Shown one piece after another: positions 55,494 through 64,000 of a stretch of 64,000 bases of DNA; position 1 is the first letter of the stretch; every line of letters begins with the position of its first letter. The stretch is from Bacteroidales bacterium (GTDB lineage Bacteria > Bacteroidota > Bacteroidia > Bacteroidales > F082), in NCBI GenBank assembly GCA_017427985.1, contig JAFRRS010000015.1, positions 62,001-126,000 on the forward strand, read 5' to 3'. The position numbers were made by a program, and so were the translations under genes. The notes beneath the pieces were generated by a model that made no database searches, was not told where the DNA came from, and saw only the letters and a program-made list of their open reading frames with translations.

Positions 55494-58006
55494 TATTCTC
55501 TTCTCTTTCTGAGAATACGACCTAACAGATCTTCTCTTTTCTTATGATGATGGTTGTCATCGCTTCCATAATAACCGGTTCCGTAGCCATAACCATAGCC
55601 GTAACCGTAGCCATAGCCGTAACCGTAGCCATAACCGCCGTAGCCATAGCTGTAACGATAGCCGTATGTTCCGGAGAACTGGATACCATTAATAATAATA
55701 TTAATCTTCAGACCACGGCTTTCAAGGTCTTTAGTAATTGATTCAAACACCTTTTTATTTGTAACTCCCTGACGCACGATATATGCTGTAGCATCGGCAA
55801 ATTTCATGAGCAGGAACGCATCCGTCACCAAAGCAAGAGGCGGCGTATCGATGATTATATAGTCATATCTTTCCTTCAATTCTTTAAACAACTGTTCACA
55901 ACGGTTTGAAGCAATAAGCTCTGACGGGTTCGGCGGAACAGGTCCTGCAGAAATAATATCAAGTGCCGGAAGCTTGCCTGATGGCTGGATTATCTCATCA
56001 AGAGATGCTTTATTTACCAGATATGATGTGGTTCCGAGTTTGTTACTCAAGCCAAATTCCTGATACAAACGAGGTTTACGCAAGTCGAAACCGACCAAAA
56101 CAGTTTTCTTTCCATAAAGCGCATAGATAGACGCCATGTTGATGGAAATATAAGTCTTACCTACTGATGCCATATCACCTGTGATAAGAATTGTGGCTTT
56201 ATCTTTGCCTTGTACAATAAAGTCGATGTTGGTTCTGATTGAACGGAACGACTCTGCTGCCGGAGACTTCGGTGATTCAATTACCATCGTTTTGGAACCA
56301 GAATTCGATTCGATCAATGGAATCTGACCAATGATTGGGAATTTTGTAACCTTTTCAACATCCTTGCGTTCCAAAATCTTGGTATTGAAGAAATCTTTAA
56401 GCAGGATAAACGCGACTGGGATAAGAAGTCCGATTATCAAAGCCACAAGATAGTTCATGCTAACACGCGGAGCGACTTTTCTTACGAGTGTCGTTTTGGC
56501 AGTATCAATAATTTCATTGTCAGGAGTATTGCTCGCTTTGAGAATCTGAGCCTCCGAACGACGCTGCATCAAGAAGTTGTAGATATTCTCGCTATATGCG
56601 AACTTACGCTGATATCCAAGAAGCTGACGCTGTGTCTCGGGAAGTTCCTTCACCTGCTCGTCAAGTCTATTTATGTTGTCTTCAACACCTTTTATGGTCA
56701 ATTTCGTATTATTGATGATATTGTTGATGTTCTCCAACAAAGTCTCTTTCGTTTGGGCAATCTGCTGGTCAAGACTGATAACGACAGGGTTCTTGTCAGT
56801 TGAAGTGATAAGCTGTGTCTGTTTTCTGCTTGAAAGCTCGACAAGTGAACTGACAAGGCTGTTCAACAGAGGATCACCGATTTCCATGGCACTTGGAGCG
56901 ATAAGTTTGTCAGGTTCGTTTAAGTTGGCGCGGACATACGTCTTCAAGTCGGTATAATATTTGAGGTTCAGTTCAAGTTCAGCTTTACGTTTCTCTTGTT
57001 CCTTCAAATAATTGTATAAATCACTTGCCTGTGTGCCAAGATCCATAAAATCATTGCCCTGCTGGAAATTCTGGAGGTTTACCTCAGCTTCGTTCAACGA
57101 TTCTTGAATTCCTTCAAGCTCATTGTCAATAAACTTGATAGTATTTTCTGAAACTCTGTTCTTAAGATCAAGGTCTCTTTTGATAAACTCCTCACAAATC
57201 TGATTCAACGCGTCTGTAATCTTAGCCGGATTTGTGCCTTGCATGGTAAGTCTCAGTAACGAAGCTTCCTTGCTAATATTAGCCACCGTAAGTCCACCTC
57301 TTAGCATTCCGACCAGTGACATCGTGCTGTTAACTCTGAACATCAGTTTCATCTTGTTGTTTGGCTGATAATGGCTGTTCAGAATTATACGGAAAGTGTT
57401 GTAGCCATTATTCACTGTGTCTCCAAAACTGTAAACTTCATCAATGTTTATCTCACCCACACCACCGACATATTGTTCGTTGACAAAGTCATATTTTGAA
57501 CCACCCTTGGCTTCAGCTGTCAGTCTGTATCTTCCGTCTTCAAGCATTTTTAAATTATAAACCATGCCGACAAGCTGAGGCTGTGAATAATCCAATTCCA
57601 CTGTAAATGGGCTGTCCTTATACATCTCCATTGTTGCGAGTCTGCCTTTCGAATAATACGATACATTGAAATCAAGACCCTTCACCGCTCTTTCAGCAAG
57701 CATATACGACTGCAGGATTCCTATCTCATTTTGTACGTTACCCATACTTCTGAAATTCATACCCGTCATCATAGACGTTGCATCAAGACCCATTTTCGTT
57801 TCCTTCACAAAAATAGTCGATGAAACCTGATACACATTAGGAGAATATCTGTTATACACATAACCGACAGACATCCCCAAAAATCCGAAAATGATAAAAA
57901 GATACCAGTAGCTCAAAAACTTAATGACAATAGATTTGATATCTATTGATTCTTCATCCTGTGTCTGAAGTGGCTTCTGAAAATTATTCAATTCGTTGTT
58001 ATTCAT
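55493..58006 (-). CDS. Wzc-type tyrosine autokinase for polysaccharide export
   Basis: 837 residues. N-terminal Wzz chain-length domain with a membrane helix ('KFLSYWYLFIIFGFLGMSVG'), coiled-coil periplasmic region ('ELEGIQESLNEAEVNLQNFQ'), second helix ('SMNYLVALIIGLLIPVAFIL'), then a BY-kinase: Walker A 'DMASVGKTYISINMA', Walker A-prime 'VGFDLRKPRL', Walker B 'YIIIDTPPLA'. The tail holds 16 Tyr in a Gly-Tyr repeat for autophosphorylation. With Wza it controls export and length of a capsule or exopolysaccharide. Confidence 0.94.
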   Translation of the reverse strand: MNNNELNNFQKPLQTQDEESIDIKSIVIKFLSYWYLFIIFGFLGMSVGYVYNRYSPNVYQVSSTIFVKETKMGLDATSMMTGMNFRSMGNVQNEIGILQSYMLAERAVKGLDFNVSYYSKGRLATMEMYKDSPFTVELDYSQPQLVGMVYNLKMLEDGRYRLTAEAKGGSKYDFVNEQYVGGVGEINIDEVYSFGDTVNNGYNTFRIILNSHYQPNNKMKLMFRVNSTMSLVGMLRGGLTVANISKEASLLRLTMQGTNPAKITDALNQICEEFIKRDLDLKNRVSENTIKFIDNELEGIQESLNEAEVNLQNFQQGNDFMDLGTQASDLYNYLKEQEKRKAELELNLKYYTDLKTYVRANLNEPDKLIAPSAMEIGDPLLNSLVSSLVELSSRKQTQLITSTDKNPVVISLDQQIAQTKETLLENINNIINNTKLTIKGVEDNINRLDEQVKELPETQRQLLGYQRKFAYSENIYNFLMQRRSEAQILKASNTPDNEIIDTAKTTLVRKVAPRVSMNYLVALIIGLLIPVAFILLKDFFNTKILERKDVEKVTKFPIIGQIPLIESNSGSKTMVIESPKSPAAESFRSIRTNIDFIVQGKDKATILITGDMASVGKTYISINMASIYALYGKKTVLVGFDLRKPRLYQEFGLSNKLGTTSYLVNKASLDEIIQPSGKLPALDIISAGPVPPNPSELIASNRCEQLFKELKERYDYIIIDTPPLALVTDAFLLMKFADATAYIVRQGVTNKKVFESITKDLESRGLKINIIINGIQFSGTYGYRYSYGYGGYGYGYGYGYGYGYGYGYGTGYYGSDDNHHHKKREDLLGRILRKRRE
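55570..55665 (-). repeat. Gly-Tyr hexanucleotide repeat in the wzc tail
   Basis: Nine adjacent GGN-TAY codon pairs plus irregular neighbours encode a run of alternating Gly and Tyr, ending in T-G-Y-Y-G. The codons alternate between TAT and TAC and between GGC and GGT, so it is not pure slippage. Length polymorphism is likely and would change the number of phosphorylatable Tyr. Confidence 0.8.
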
Positions 58007-58020
58007 AATAATAAATCCTT

Positions 58021-58833
58021 TTATTTATATACCGCAAAGAAAGTTATAAGAGTGATGGCAAGTGATATTGCCGAAAAGATTGTTGAGTAAGGCACACTCG
58101 TAAAACCGTATCTCTTGATTTTAAGAGGCTCAACATATATGATATCATTTGGTTTCAGATAATACTCTGGATTTGAAAGAATGTCTGCATCATTCAAATT
58201 AACCCTAACAATCTGCGAGCCTTCTGTTGTCTGATGAACAATCTTTATATTCCTTTTGTTTGCAAAATCCGTGGCATTTCCTGCCAAGGCAATCGCCTGG
58301 AAAAGGTTGATATCCGACTGATAAACCTGATACTGACCTGGTTTGCTTACCTCACCGAGAATTGTCAGATTGAACAAGCCAAGCTTCACATAAACTATTG
58401 TCTCCTTCTGATATTCACCGATAATATTCTGTATTTTTTGCTGAATCTCATCTATTGTCAAGTCTTTGACATAAATTTTTCCTGCGTAAGGGAAATCGAT
58501 TGTTCCCTCATCGCTCACGTTGAAACCATTCAAGTATATACCGGCATTACCACTTGAGTTGCCACCACCAGTAGTAGAAGACATCGTATTATTGCTGTTG
58601 TTAAAAAACTCAGAAAAGTTTTTGTCCAAACTCGACACCCTTATGTAAAGAGCATCGCCTGGCTGGACTTTATAGTCAAAACTACGTTTGTTCTGATACT
58701 CAATAGAGGTAATACTATCACTCATCTGCTCTTTCTGCAGATAAATAATCTTTTTTTGCGGCACGCACGATGTCATTACCGACGCGACAACTACAGCTGC
58801 AATTAAAAAAACTTTGAAAAATAATCTCTTCAT
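58021..58833 (-). CDS. Wza-like polysaccharide export lipoprotein
   Basis: 270 residues. Lipoprotein signal (FLIAAVVVASVMTSC). Polysaccharide export domain 'VQPGDALYIRVSSLDKNFSE' and 'GTIDFPYAGKIYVKDLTIDE', an SLBB domain 'LGEVSKPGQYQVYQSDINLF', and a C-terminal membrane-spanning helix ('FSAISLAITLITFFAV'). It forms the outer-membrane pore for the polymer made under Wzc control. Comes 15 bp after gldH on the same strand. Confidence 0.92.
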   Translation of the reverse strand: MKRLFFKVFLIAAVVVASVMTSCVPQKKIIYLQKEQMSDSITSIEYQNKRSFDYKVQPGDALYIRVSSLDKNFSEFFNNSNNTMSSTTGGGNSSGNAGIYLNGFNVSDEGTIDFPYAGKIYVKDLTIDEIQQKIQNIIGEYQKETIVYVKLGLFNLTILGEVSKPGQYQVYQSDINLFQAIALAGNATDFANKRNIKIVHQTTEGSQIVRVNLNDADILSNPEYYLKPNDIIYVEPLKIKRYGFTSVPYSTIFSAISLAITLITFFAVYK

Positions 58834-58848
58834 ATCGATATTTTTAAA

Positions 58849-59355
58849 CTATTTCTTTATTTGTACACATTTGATATTCAAATATTTAATACCACACAAA
58901 GGATCTTTTGAATATTTGTTCTCCACCTTAAACTCATATTCGCCAATTTCATTGAAACTCATTTCATTTATCAGTGGAAGCTCATATTTATAATATCCAT
59001 CCACTTTTTCTGACTTGAAATTACCATCCTTGTCTTTAAGACGGAAAACGAACTCACGAGCGCGACGGCTGCCATCAGGAGCATTGACAGTCAACACTAT
59101 TGTTAAAGCACCGTCGTCATTATGATATTGGTAAACATTCGGATACACGTCTGAAACTGCTATTTCCATCACCAAATCGGCGGTCATTGGAGCTGAAACA
59201 ACATAATATGAAGCCGTGAGATAGTCAAATCGACCCCACACCTCGCCTTCGAACTCTTTTGAAAGGACATCGCTGTCCTGTTTCACTGAACAAGACAACA
59301 TGCATAACACAAACATTGTCAATAAAAAAACTATGTTATGTTTCCCTTTCATCAA
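58849..59355 (-). CDS. gldH: GldH-like lipoprotein
   Basis: 168 residues. Lipoprotein signal (NIVFLLTMFVLCMLSCSVKQ). 'FEGEVWGRFDYLTASYYVVS' is a short divergent form, 'YPNVYQYHNDDGALTIVLTV', 'REFVFRLKDKDGNFKS', and 'NEMSFNEIGEYEFKVEN' match the GldH family of gliding-associated lipoproteins, whose direct role is unknown. It is the first gene of an operon with wza, wzc and upxY here, which may say more about shared expression than function. Confidence 0.75.
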   Translation of the reverse strand: MMKGKHNIVFLLTMFVLCMLSCSVKQDSDVLSKEFEGEVWGRFDYLTASYYVVSAPMTADLVMEIAVSDVYPNVYQYHNDDGALTIVLTVNAPDGSRRAREFVFRLKDKDGNFKSEKVDGYYKYELPLINEMSFNEIGEYEFKVENKYSKDPLCGIKYLNIKCVQIKK

Positions 59356-59394
59356 AAGACTTCTTTAACTTTTAATACTAAATCTCACAATCTG

Positions 59395-59402
59395 CAAAGA
59401 TA
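59395..59402 (-). promoter_or_regulatory. -7 box of gldH-wza-wzc-upxY operon
   Basis: TATCTTTG on the minus strand (59402-59395), 39 bp before the gldH ATG (59355). Confidence 0.55.
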
Positions 59403-59447
59403 CAATTTTTTCTTTATAAAAAAAGAAAAACTTTAACAAACTTTTAT

Positions 59448-59455
59448 TATTTTTG
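59448..59455 (+). promoter_or_regulatory. -7 box of mrdA-rodA
   Basis: TATTTTTG, 37 bp before the mrdA ATG (59493). Its partner promoter for gldH lies back to back, 46 bp away. Confidence 0.55.
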
Positions 59456-59492
59456 TGATTGTTAAAATTTCAAAAAATTTGTTTGTAACAAT

Positions 59493-61304
59493 ATGATAAA
59501 GAACAAGATAAATTATTCACAGCGAAAATATGTCATCGGCTCGATATTCATTTTGGTCGCCGTGATACTTCTTATCAAGCTTTTTATCATTCAGATAATG
59601 GATGATTCCTACAAACAATCTTCCGACACCAACACTTTAAGATATATCACACAATACCCTTCAAGGGGAAAGATTTATGACCGCAACGGCAAGCTTCTTG
59701 TGTACAACGACGCGGTTTATGACTTAATGATAATCCCTTCGCAAGTGAAGGATATTGACACCGCTTCTTTTTGCAAATTATTGAATATCGACAATGCCAC
59801 ATACAACAAAAACCTTAAAAAAGCGAGGCATTATTCGAAGATAGCGCCGTCTATTTTCATATCTCAGATAACGAAAGAGGAGCACGGGCACATCGCGGAA
59901 GTTCTGTATCGTTATCCTGGTTTCTATTTCCAGACACGTTCCATCCGCCAGTACCCGATGCCGATTGCGGCTCACACTCTCGGCAGCATCGGAGAAGTGA
60001 CAAAAGCAGAGATGGAGCGCGACCAATATTACAAACTCGGCGACTATATCGGGAAATCGGGCATTGAGAAGTATTACGAGAAAGAGCTGCGGGGCTCCAA
60101 AGGCATGAAAATCATGGTTGTAGACGTTCACAATCGAGAGAAAGAACGCTTCATGAACGGTGAATGTGACACCTTGCCCGTGCCAGGCGAAGACATCGTT
60201 CTCGGTCTTGACGCCGACCTCCAGGTTTATGGCGAATACCTTATGGCAGGAAAAACAGGTTCAATTGTTGCCATAGAGCCGTCAACAGGAGAGATTCTAG
60301 CAATGGTAAGCAGTCCGTCGTACGACCCGAACGAGCTCGTCGGGAGAAAACGTGGCACACGATACGCAGAACTCCTCAACGACCCAGATAAACCATTGAT
60401 TAACAGGGCTATAAGCGGAACTTATCCTCCAGGCTCCACCTTCAAAATGATCAATGGGCTCATTTCGCTTGAAAGCGGTGTGATAAACGTGAACACAGCA
60501 TATCCGTGCAACGGTCCGAACAGCACACCGATTAGTTGCACGCACTACCACCACTCGCCCGTGAAACTTTACGACGCAATAGAAAACTCTTGCAACCCGT
60601 ATTTCTGGCAGGCTTTTCACGACATGATGACGTCTTCAAGATTTGAGAACCAGAAAGCGGCTTATGAGTTCTGGTATAAAAACGTCACCAGCTTCGGTCT
60701 TGGCAGAGCTGTCGACTCCGACATTCCTTTCACTGTGTCAGGCAACATACCAGCAAAAGAACTATACGACAAATTATATAAGGGTGTTTGGAACGCGCTC
60801 ACCGTCCGTTCGTTAAGCATCGGACAAGGCGAGATTCTCGTCACGCCGCTTCAACTTGCCAACGTCGCAGCAGCCATCGGAAACGAAGGGTTTTTCTACG
60901 AGCCACATTACATCCGCGGATTTGGGAACAACAAAGATACAGTGATTTTTGAAAAACATATTATTGATATTAAGCAACAGCATTTTAAAGATGTCAAAAC
61001 AGGGATGCAGAATGTTCTTGAAGGCGAGCACGGCACTGCACGATGGTCGCATATCAACGGCATCACCTTCGGCGGAAAAACTGGAACAGCAGAAAACCCT
61101 CATGGTCTCGACCACTCTATTTTCATGGGATTTGCACCTGTTGAGAACCCTCAGATCGCTATTGCAGTAATCGTTGAAAATGCTGGTTTCGGCTCCACTT
61201 GGGCCGCACCAATCGCATCACTGATGGTTGAAAAATATTTAACAGGTGAAATCTCACGTAAAAATGTTGAATCGAGAATCTTAACATTTGATATTGAAAA
61301 ATGA
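59493..61304 (+). CDS. mrdA: Penicillin-binding protein 2 (MrdA)
   Basis: 603 residues. Transpeptidase of the elongasome. N-terminal membrane helix ('YVIGSIFILVAVILLIKLFI'), dimerisation domain ('RGKIYDRNGKLLVYNDAVYD'), then the catalytic motifs: S-T-F-K in 'GTYPPGSTFKMINGL', S-C-N in 'AIENSCNPYFW', and K-T-G-T in 'FGGKTGTAENPHG'. Overlaps rodA by 4 bp. Upstream there is no mreBCD; in Bacteroidota these often sit elsewhere. Confidence 0.95.
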   Translation: MIKNKINYSQRKYVIGSIFILVAVILLIKLFIIQIMDDSYKQSSDTNTLRYITQYPSRGKIYDRNGKLLVYNDAVYDLMIIPSQVKDIDTASFCKLLNIDNATYNKNLKKARHYSKIAPSIFISQITKEEHGHIAEVLYRYPGFYFQTRSIRQYPMPIAAHTLGSIGEVTKAEMERDQYYKLGDYIGKSGIEKYYEKELRGSKGMKIMVVDVHNREKERFMNGECDTLPVPGEDIVLGLDADLQVYGEYLMAGKTGSIVAIEPSTGEILAMVSSPSYDPNELVGRKRGTRYAELLNDPDKPLINRAISGTYPPGSTFKMINGLISLESGVINVNTAYPCNGPNSTPISCTHYHHSPVKLYDAIENSCNPYFWQAFHDMMTSSRFENQKAAYEFWYKNVTSFGLGRAVDSDIPFTVSGNIPAKELYDKLYKGVWNALTVRSLSIGQGEILVTPLQLANVAAAIGNEGFFYEPHYIRGFGNNKDTVIFEKHIIDIKQQHFKDVKTGMQNVLEGEHGTARWSHINGITFGGKTGTAENPHGLDHSIFMGFAPVENPQIAIAVIVENAGFGSTWAAPIASLMVEKYLTGEISRKNVESRILTFDIEK

Positions 61305-62557
61305 GAAGTAAAAATATAATAGGAAAGATTGATATTTGGTTATTAATCATATACTTGGCGTTGGCAACCGTGGGCATTCTCAGCATATATGCGGCAGCTT
61401 TTAACGAAGCCCATCCAAGCATCATCGATGCATCGCAAAACTATGGCAAACAATTGATTTTCTTGGGAGTGAGCCTTTTTGTCGGTTTCATAATATTGCT
61501 TATCGATGCCAAGTTTTTCAACGCCTTAGCTTATGTTTTCTATGGGTTGTCGATAGTTTTTTTGCTGATGGTTTTTGTCGTCGGTTCCAAGATTTCCGGT
61601 TCAACCTCATGGATTCATCTTGGCCCGCTCTCGTTTCAGCCTTCAGAATTTGCGAAATTCGGCACTGCATTGGCATTGGCGCACTATCTCGGAAAACTAG
61701 ACACCGATTTGACGAAATTCAAGACAAAAGTTATCGCATACGGCATCATTATACTCCCGATGCTACTCATTTTGGCCCAGGGCGATGCCGGTTCCGCTTC
61801 TGTTTTCATAATTTTCCTGCTTGTGATTTACCGTGAAGGAATGGGAGGAAAAATCCTGATAATTGGATTGGTGGCAGCAACAATTTTTGTTTTATCTCTT
61901 TGTGTATCAAAATGGTATATGATGACAGGACTCGGCGTGATATATGCGTTTTTCCTTCTCATTATCGACCGCACCAAGAAAAATGTCTGGCTTTTGACCG
62001 GAATTCTGATTGCCGCCTGTGCTTTCGTTTTCTCCGTCGACTTCGCTTTCAACCACATTTTGAAACCTCACCAACAGACTCGTATCAACATCATTTTGGG
62101 AAAGGAAAAAGACACCAAAGGCGTTGGATATAATCTGAATCAGTCAATGATTGCAATAGGTTCAGGAGGTTTTTCCGGCAAGGGTTACCTCAACGGCACC
62201 ATGACGAAATACAACTTCGTGCCCGAGCAACACACTGATTTCATTTTCTGCACTGTCGGCGAAGAGTCAGGTTTCGTGGGATGCTTCTTCCTGATAGCTC
62301 TTTATCTCGCTTTAATGTTGAGAATCATACATTTAGCCGAGCGACAACGCTCAACGTTCAGCCGAATTTATGGTTATGGCATAGCGTGTATCTTCTTCTT
62401 CCATTTTGCAATAAATATAGGAATGACAATAGGATTAGTGCCTGTCATCGGCATCCCATTGCCATTCCTAAGTTACGGAGGATCAAGCCTTTTGATGTTT
62501 TCTATGATGATTTTCGTGTTCCTGAAACAGGACGCGAACCGCATGAATATCCTTTAG
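61301..62557 (+). CDS. rodA: RodA, SEDS peptidoglycan glycosyltransferase
   Basis: 418 residues, ten membrane helices. Polymerises lipid II with PBP2. 'STSWIHLGPLSFQPSEFAK', the SEDS marker 'QSMIAIGSGGFSGKGYLNG', 'PEQHTDFIFCTVGEESGFVG' and 'GIPLPFLSYGGSSLLMFSMM'. The catalytic Asp sits in the 'TDFIF' loop region. Overlaps pfkA tail to tail by 4 bp. Confidence 0.96.
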   Translation: MRSKNIIGKIDIWLLIIYLALATVGILSIYAAAFNEAHPSIIDASQNYGKQLIFLGVSLFVGFIILLIDAKFFNALAYVFYGLSIVFLLMVFVVGSKISGSTSWIHLGPLSFQPSEFAKFGTALALAHYLGKLDTDLTKFKTKVIAYGIIILPMLLILAQGDAGSASVFIIFLLVIYREGMGGKILIIGLVAATIFVLSLCVSKWYMMTGLGVIYAFFLLIIDRTKKNVWLLTGILIAACAFVFSVDFAFNHILKPHQQTRINIILGKEKDTKGVGYNLNQSMIAIGSGGFSGKGYLNGTMTKYNFVPEQHTDFIFCTVGEESGFVGCFFLIALYLALMLRIIHLAERQRSTFSRIYGYGIACIFFFHFAINIGMTIGLVPVIGIPLPFLSYGGSSLLMFSMMIFVFLKQDANRMNIL

Positions 62558-63648
62558 ACTCCTAACGATATATTCAGTCCTTTCGCGGTGCGAATCAAGT
62601 CGCTGTCCGGCTCCACGAAGTTCATCTTCGCCACAGCGTCTTTGATCGGCACGCTGATGACGTTCGGGTGACGGTAAGCCACCATGTGACCGTATTCTTT
62701 GTTCAAAACCATCTCGAAAGCCTTCACGCCAAACTGTGCTGCAAGAACTCTGTCGTATGCAATCGGCACGCCGCCACGCTGCAGGTGACCGAGTGTCGTC
62801 TCACGCATATCGTGTTGGAAACCAGCAGCTTTCATCTGCTCAATGAACTTCACTCCGATGCCGCCAAGCTTCACGTTCTCGTAGCCAGGCTCGTTGCTCT
62901 TGGTGAAGATCTGCGTGCCGTCTTTCGGTTTCGCACCCTCACTGATGACCACGATGGCATGACCACGGTCGTTGTGGAAACGCTCCTCCAGACGTTCTTT
63001 CACGATATTGACATCGTATGGGAACTCAGGAAGCAAACACACCTCAGCACCTCCGGCAATTGCTGCGTTAAGTGCTATCCAGCCGGCGTCGCGACCCATG
63101 ACTTCAAGCACGAAGACACGGTTGTGAGATGCCGCTGTCGTAACGAGCTTATCAACAGCTTCTGTGGCAATTTGCACTGCGGTCTGGAAACCGAAAGTGC
63201 AGTCGGTCATCGAGAGGTCGTTGTCGATGGTCTTCGGCACACCAATGATGTTCAAGCCCTTCTCATACAACTTTTGCGAGATGCGCTGCGAGCCATCGCC
63301 CCCAATGTTGATGACGCAGTCAACGCCCATATATTCCAAGCGGCGAATCATCTCGTCTGAGCGGTCTACGATTTCCCATGTGCCGTCGTTTTTCTTGACT
63401 GGCCACGTGAACGGACCGCCTTTGTTGGTTGTCTCAATGATTGTGCCGCCACGGAAATGTATTCCGCGCACGACTTCAGGTGTCAATCTGACAATTTCCT
63501 GCGGCTCCCAAAGCACTCCATTGAAAGCCTGGATGCTACCGAGGACCTCCCAGTCTTTTTCCTGCGATGCGCGCTTCACGATAGCGCGAATCACCGCATT
63601 CAAACCCGGGCAGTCGCCGCCTCCAGTGGTTATTAAAACTCTTTTCAT
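62554..63648 (-). CDS. pfkA: 6-phosphofructokinase
   Basis: 364 residues. 'TGGGDCPGLNAVIRAIVKRA' (G-G-D-x-P-G) and 'CVINIGGDGSQRISQKL' bind the phosphoryl donor. 'GVPKTIDNDLSMTDCTFG' holds the catalytic Asp. 'VLEVMGRDAGWIALNAAIAG' and 'LGHLQRGGVPIAYDR' complete the site. G-G-D-G points to ATP use, while Lys in P-K-T-I-D is a residue shared with PPi-using and group III enzymes; the donor should be tested. Glycolytic enzyme. Confidence 0.93.
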   Translation of the reverse strand: MKRVLITTGGGDCPGLNAVIRAIVKRASQEKDWEVLGSIQAFNGVLWEPQEIVRLTPEVVRGIHFRGGTIIETTNKGGPFTWPVKKNDGTWEIVDRSDEMIRRLEYMGVDCVINIGGDGSQRISQKLYEKGLNIIGVPKTIDNDLSMTDCTFGFQTAVQIATEAVDKLVTTAASHNRVFVLEVMGRDAGWIALNAAIAGGAEVCLLPEFPYDVNIVKERLEERFHNDRGHAIVVISEGAKPKDGTQIFTKSNEPGYENVKLGGIGVKFIEQMKAAGFQHDMRETTLGHLQRGGVPIAYDRVLAAQFGVKAFEMVLNKEYGHMVAYRHPNVISVPIKDAVAKMNFVEPDSDLIRTAKGLNISLGV

Positions 63649-63664
63649 AGCTATATCCTATTAA

Positions 63665-64000
63665 TCATTTAAATATTTCTTCTAAACATCTATTAATTGC
63701 AATACGTACATCATCTGCTTCGGTATTTCCACATCCTTCAGCAACTCCCACACATATTATTTCATTAGTTTCTGCAGAAATCAATTGCAAAGTTATCTCA
63801 ATAGCATAACCACTCAATCCTGCACCTCTTCTTCCTGTTTCTCCATAATTTACAATTATAGTTTGATTAGCTATGTTAGGATTAATATCTGGCAATCTAA
63901 TAAAACCTTTTTTTATAAAATAACCCGATATAACATCAGCAGGATTTGTACTTTGAGAATCTGTTGCACCATAAACACCGTAAGTACCTCCAACTACAGC
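63665..64000 (-). CDS. C-terminal part of an unknown protein, cut by window edge
   Basis: The frame is open to the last base of the window, so the gene extends beyond it. At least 111 residues are visible, with a Gly-rich region ('VVGGTYGVYGATDSQSTNPA') and then 'NQTIIVNYGETGRRGAGLSG', 'EITLQLISAETNEIICVGVA' and 'NTEADDVRIAINRCLEEIFK'. The second half looks like a small alternating beta/alpha unit seen in Bacteroidota lipoproteins of unknown role; I cannot name the family. TTG at 63895 is not needed as a start. Confidence 0.65.
   Translation of the reverse strand, partial: AVVGGTYGVYGATDSQSTNPADVISGYFIKKGFIRLPDINPNIANQTIIVNYGETGRRGAGLSGYAIEITLQLISAETNEIICVGVAEGCGNTEADDVRIAINRCLEEIFK

Overview
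The window comes from a member of the Bacteroidota, most likely a Bacteroidales-type anaerobe or commensal with a moderate GC content. The evidence is consistent. There are gliding/T9SS-linked lipoproteins (GldB, GldH), a PorZ-like type IX secretion component, four proteins or remnants with T9SS-type C-terminal sorting domains, a UpxY/NusG-like regulator, a GYDIA-type GHMP kinase, and repeated promoters of the Bacteroidota TAnnTTTG (-7) type. No species can be named from the sequence alone.

Layout. 1-1050: the end of an unknown protein and a HicA/HicB toxin-antitoxin pair. 1080-5110: yifB, gldB and cinA on the minus strand. 5230-13940: nucleoside phosphorylase, a nitrilase-fold protein lacking its catalytic cysteine, two small beta-barrels, two M24 aminopeptidases and a purine uptake/deamination set (Tsx-like porin, AzgA-like permease, guanine deaminase). 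14020-16880: a wrecked T9SS surface-protein gene and a tiny secreted/membrane protein. 16886-18445: a split HipA system (HipB, HipS, HipT) with twin candidate operators. 18526-25873: pheT, an enhancer-binding regulator, lptE, secG and groES-groEL. 25842-28582 (minus): a fucose-isomerase-like protein and a double thioredoxin-fold T9SS cargo. 28673-30905: class II HMG-CoA reductase and a GHMP kinase (mevalonate route). 31025-36060: ATP synthase atpBEFHAG without atpD/atpC. 36072-45000: UDP-ManNAc(A) genes, two glycosyltransferases, YfhO and a T9SS beta-helix protein. 45060-52000: Ig-like lipoprotein, RlmI-type methyltransferase, rfaE2, lipoprotein, flippase-like protein, panD-panC and tRNA-Arg(CCT). 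51978-64000: porZ, recO, an exopolysaccharide export operon (gldH-wza-wzc-upxY), mrdA-rodA, pfkA and a partial gene.

Most genes are envelope biogenesis (LptE, SecG, PBP2/RodA, heptose and ManNAcA sugars, Wza/Wzc, T9SS) or core metabolism. The accessory content lies in two toxin-antitoxin systems, decayed surface proteins and small palindromic elements.

The most interesting content is two families of small palindromic DNA. (1) A 28-bp palindrome has near-constant arms GTAGAGAC/GTCTCTAC and a centre that varies but stays perfectly self-complementary. It occurs six times; five copies lie inside reading frames, always in the same frame, adding a V-E-T-x4-S-(L/P) peptide. Three of these are in one gene (25842-27056). 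(2) Arrays of mini-hairpins have different stem sequences separated by a constant AATGTG/CACATT spacer. They start at or right next to stop codons at five places. In both families the sequence varies while pairing is kept, which suggests an active copying or processing mechanism. I see no transposase for either in this window.
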